This document shows positions 24,788 to 25,547 of a DNA stretch of 25,547 bases, piece by piece. The translations under genes and the position numbers were made by a program. The DNA comes from SG-bin9 sp049323835 (GTDB lineage: Bacteria > Pseudomonadota > Alphaproteobacteria > Rhizobiales > Xanthobacteraceae). Position 1 is the first letter of the stretch. The number at the start of each line of letters is the position of its first letter. The notes beneath the pieces are model-generated. The model saw only the letters and a list, made by a program, of their open reading frames with translations, had not been told where the DNA came from and searched no databases. Location: positions 1 through 25,547 of the forward strand of contig JBMOOJ010000034.1 of assembly GCA_049323835.1 (NCBI GenBank). Direction: 5' to 3'.

Positions 24788-25504
24788 ATGGCGGAAGGCG
24801 CGGGCACGGGCGGCAAGCCGAAGCATTCGATCGACGAGCGGATCGGCGTGCTGGAGGAACTGCTTAACGAGCGTTACTCCTGCCGCGCCTTCAAGCCAGA
24901 TCCGGTGCCGCGCCCGATCATCGAGCGCATCCTCAAGACATCGCAGCGCACGGCGTCCTGGTGCAACAGCCAGCCGTGGCAGGTGCTGATCGTCAGTGGT
25001 GCGGCGAAGGAGGAATTCCGCAAGAAGATCTACGCCGAGGCGATGACCGGCAAGGATGACCACGATTTCCCGCCGCCGCGCGAATACCTCGGCGTCTATC
25101 TCGAGCGGCGGCGCGAGAGCGGCTTCCAGCTCTACAACACGCTCGGCATCGCCCGCGGCGACAAGATGGCGTACGCGAAGCAGGCCCTGGAGAACTACAA
25201 TTTCTTCGGCGCGCCGCATGTGGCGATCATCCATACTGACGAGCCGCTCGGCGTCTACGGCGCCGTCGATTGCGGCGCCTATGTCGGAAATTTCATGCTG
25301 GCGGCGCAGGCGCTCGGGCTCGGGACGATTCCGCAGGCAGCATTGGCCCGGCAGTCGGGCTTGATCCGCAAGCATTTCAAGCTGCCCGATGACCGCCGCG
25401 TCGTCTGCGGCATTTCGTTCGGCTATGCCGACAATGAGCATCTCGTGAATAGCTATCGCACGACCCGGGCTGGGTTGGCCGAGACCGTGACGTTTGTGGA
25501 TTAG
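24788..25504 (+). CDS. Nitroreductase-family FMN oxidoreductase
   Basis: The 238-residue protein has the nitroreductase-fold FMN segments: RYSCRAFKPDPVP at about residues 29-41, ASWCNSQPWQVLI at about 57-69, and the C-terminal AAQALGLGTIPQAAL and CGISFGYAD regions. Real substrates of this family include quinones, enones and nitro compounds. The ATG lies 2 nt after the ACAD3 stop with AAGGGG inside the end of that gene, so translation is coupled. Its place at the end of an acyl-CoA operon hints at a redox step on an unsaturated intermediate, which is inference only. Confidence 0.9.
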   Translation: MAEGAGTGGKPKHSIDERIGVLEELLNERYSCRAFKPDPVPRPIIERILKTSQRTASWCNSQPWQVLIVSGAAKEEFRKKIYAEAMTGKDDHDFPPPREYLGVYLERRRESGFQLYNTLGIARGDKMAYAKQALENYNFFGAPHVAIIHTDEPLGVYGAVDCGAYVGNFMLAAQALGLGTIPQAALARQSGLIRKHFKLPDDRRVVCGISFGYADNEHLVNSYRTTRAGLAETVTFVD

Positions 25505-25512
25505 CTTCCAAT

Positions 25513-25538
25513 CCCTCCCCCGCGCAGCGCGGGGAGGG
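25513..25538. terminator. GC-rich hairpin after the nitroreductase gene
   Basis: CCCTCCCC..GCGC and GCGCGGGGAGGG form a stem with one bulged C, 8 nt after the stop codon. No T-run follows within the window, so it may instead be the start of another CTCCCCG-type intergenic repeat like that at 15153. It is cut off by the window end. Confidence 0.6.
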
Positions 25539-25547
25539 TGGCGCACG

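Overview
The window is a continuous, high-GC, densely coding stretch of bacterial chromosome with no rRNA, tRNA, CRISPR array or mobile element that I could see. Gene content and dispersed repeats point to an alphaproteobacterium of the Bradyrhizobium / Rhodopseudomonas / Afipia group. The grounds are an HpnE-Shc-HpnG / HpnH / HpnN / HpnO hopanoid locus containing dxs and ispH, and palindromic repeats with GTCGTCCC...GGGACGAC ends and CCTCTCCCCG-type hairpins. The genus is an inference from memory, not from a database match.

Left half (1-12929), hopanoid biosynthesis and export. A plus-strand operon enters from the left: the 3' part of hpnE (hydroxysqualene dehydroxylase), shc (squalene-hopene cyclase) and hpnG (adenosylhopane nucleosidase/phosphorylase), the last two overlapping by 4 nt. 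Facing it across a bidirectional terminator is a minus-strand unit transcribed dxs -> ispH -> hpnH. These are the first and last enzymes of the MEP isoprenoid pathway followed by the radical-SAM enzyme that attaches adenosine to the hopane skeleton. Divergent from dxs is hpnN, the RND-type hopanoid exporter. Then come a convergent secreted DUF2147-type protein and hpnO, the aminotransferase that makes aminobacteriohopanetriol. Together they run from precursor supply through cyclisation and side-chain building to transport.

Middle (12930-13580). A dispersed repeat, a bidirectional terminator and a small exported four-cysteine protein separate the two halves.

Right half (13580-25504), an acyl-CoA degradation locus organised around a TetR-type regulator. 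Leftward run a thiolase and a fatty-acid/aryl-CoA ligase. Rightward run tetR, an HSD10-like SDR dehydrogenase, a crotonase, a feruloyl-CoA-synthetase-like ligase, three acyl-CoA dehydrogenases (the last two tandem paralogues) and a nitroreductase-family flavoprotein. The set covers every step of a beta-oxidation turn: activation, dehydrogenation, hydration, second dehydrogenation and thiolysis. The substrate cannot be read from sequence. Palindromic repeats sit inside two of the gaps between co-directional genes.

The most interesting points are the apparent division of catalytic roles among the three acyl-CoA dehydrogenases, the non-canonical crotonase active site, the DUF2147 protein inside the hopanoid cluster, and the unassigned substrate of the TetR-controlled locus. 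All gaps between genes are shorter than 300 bases.
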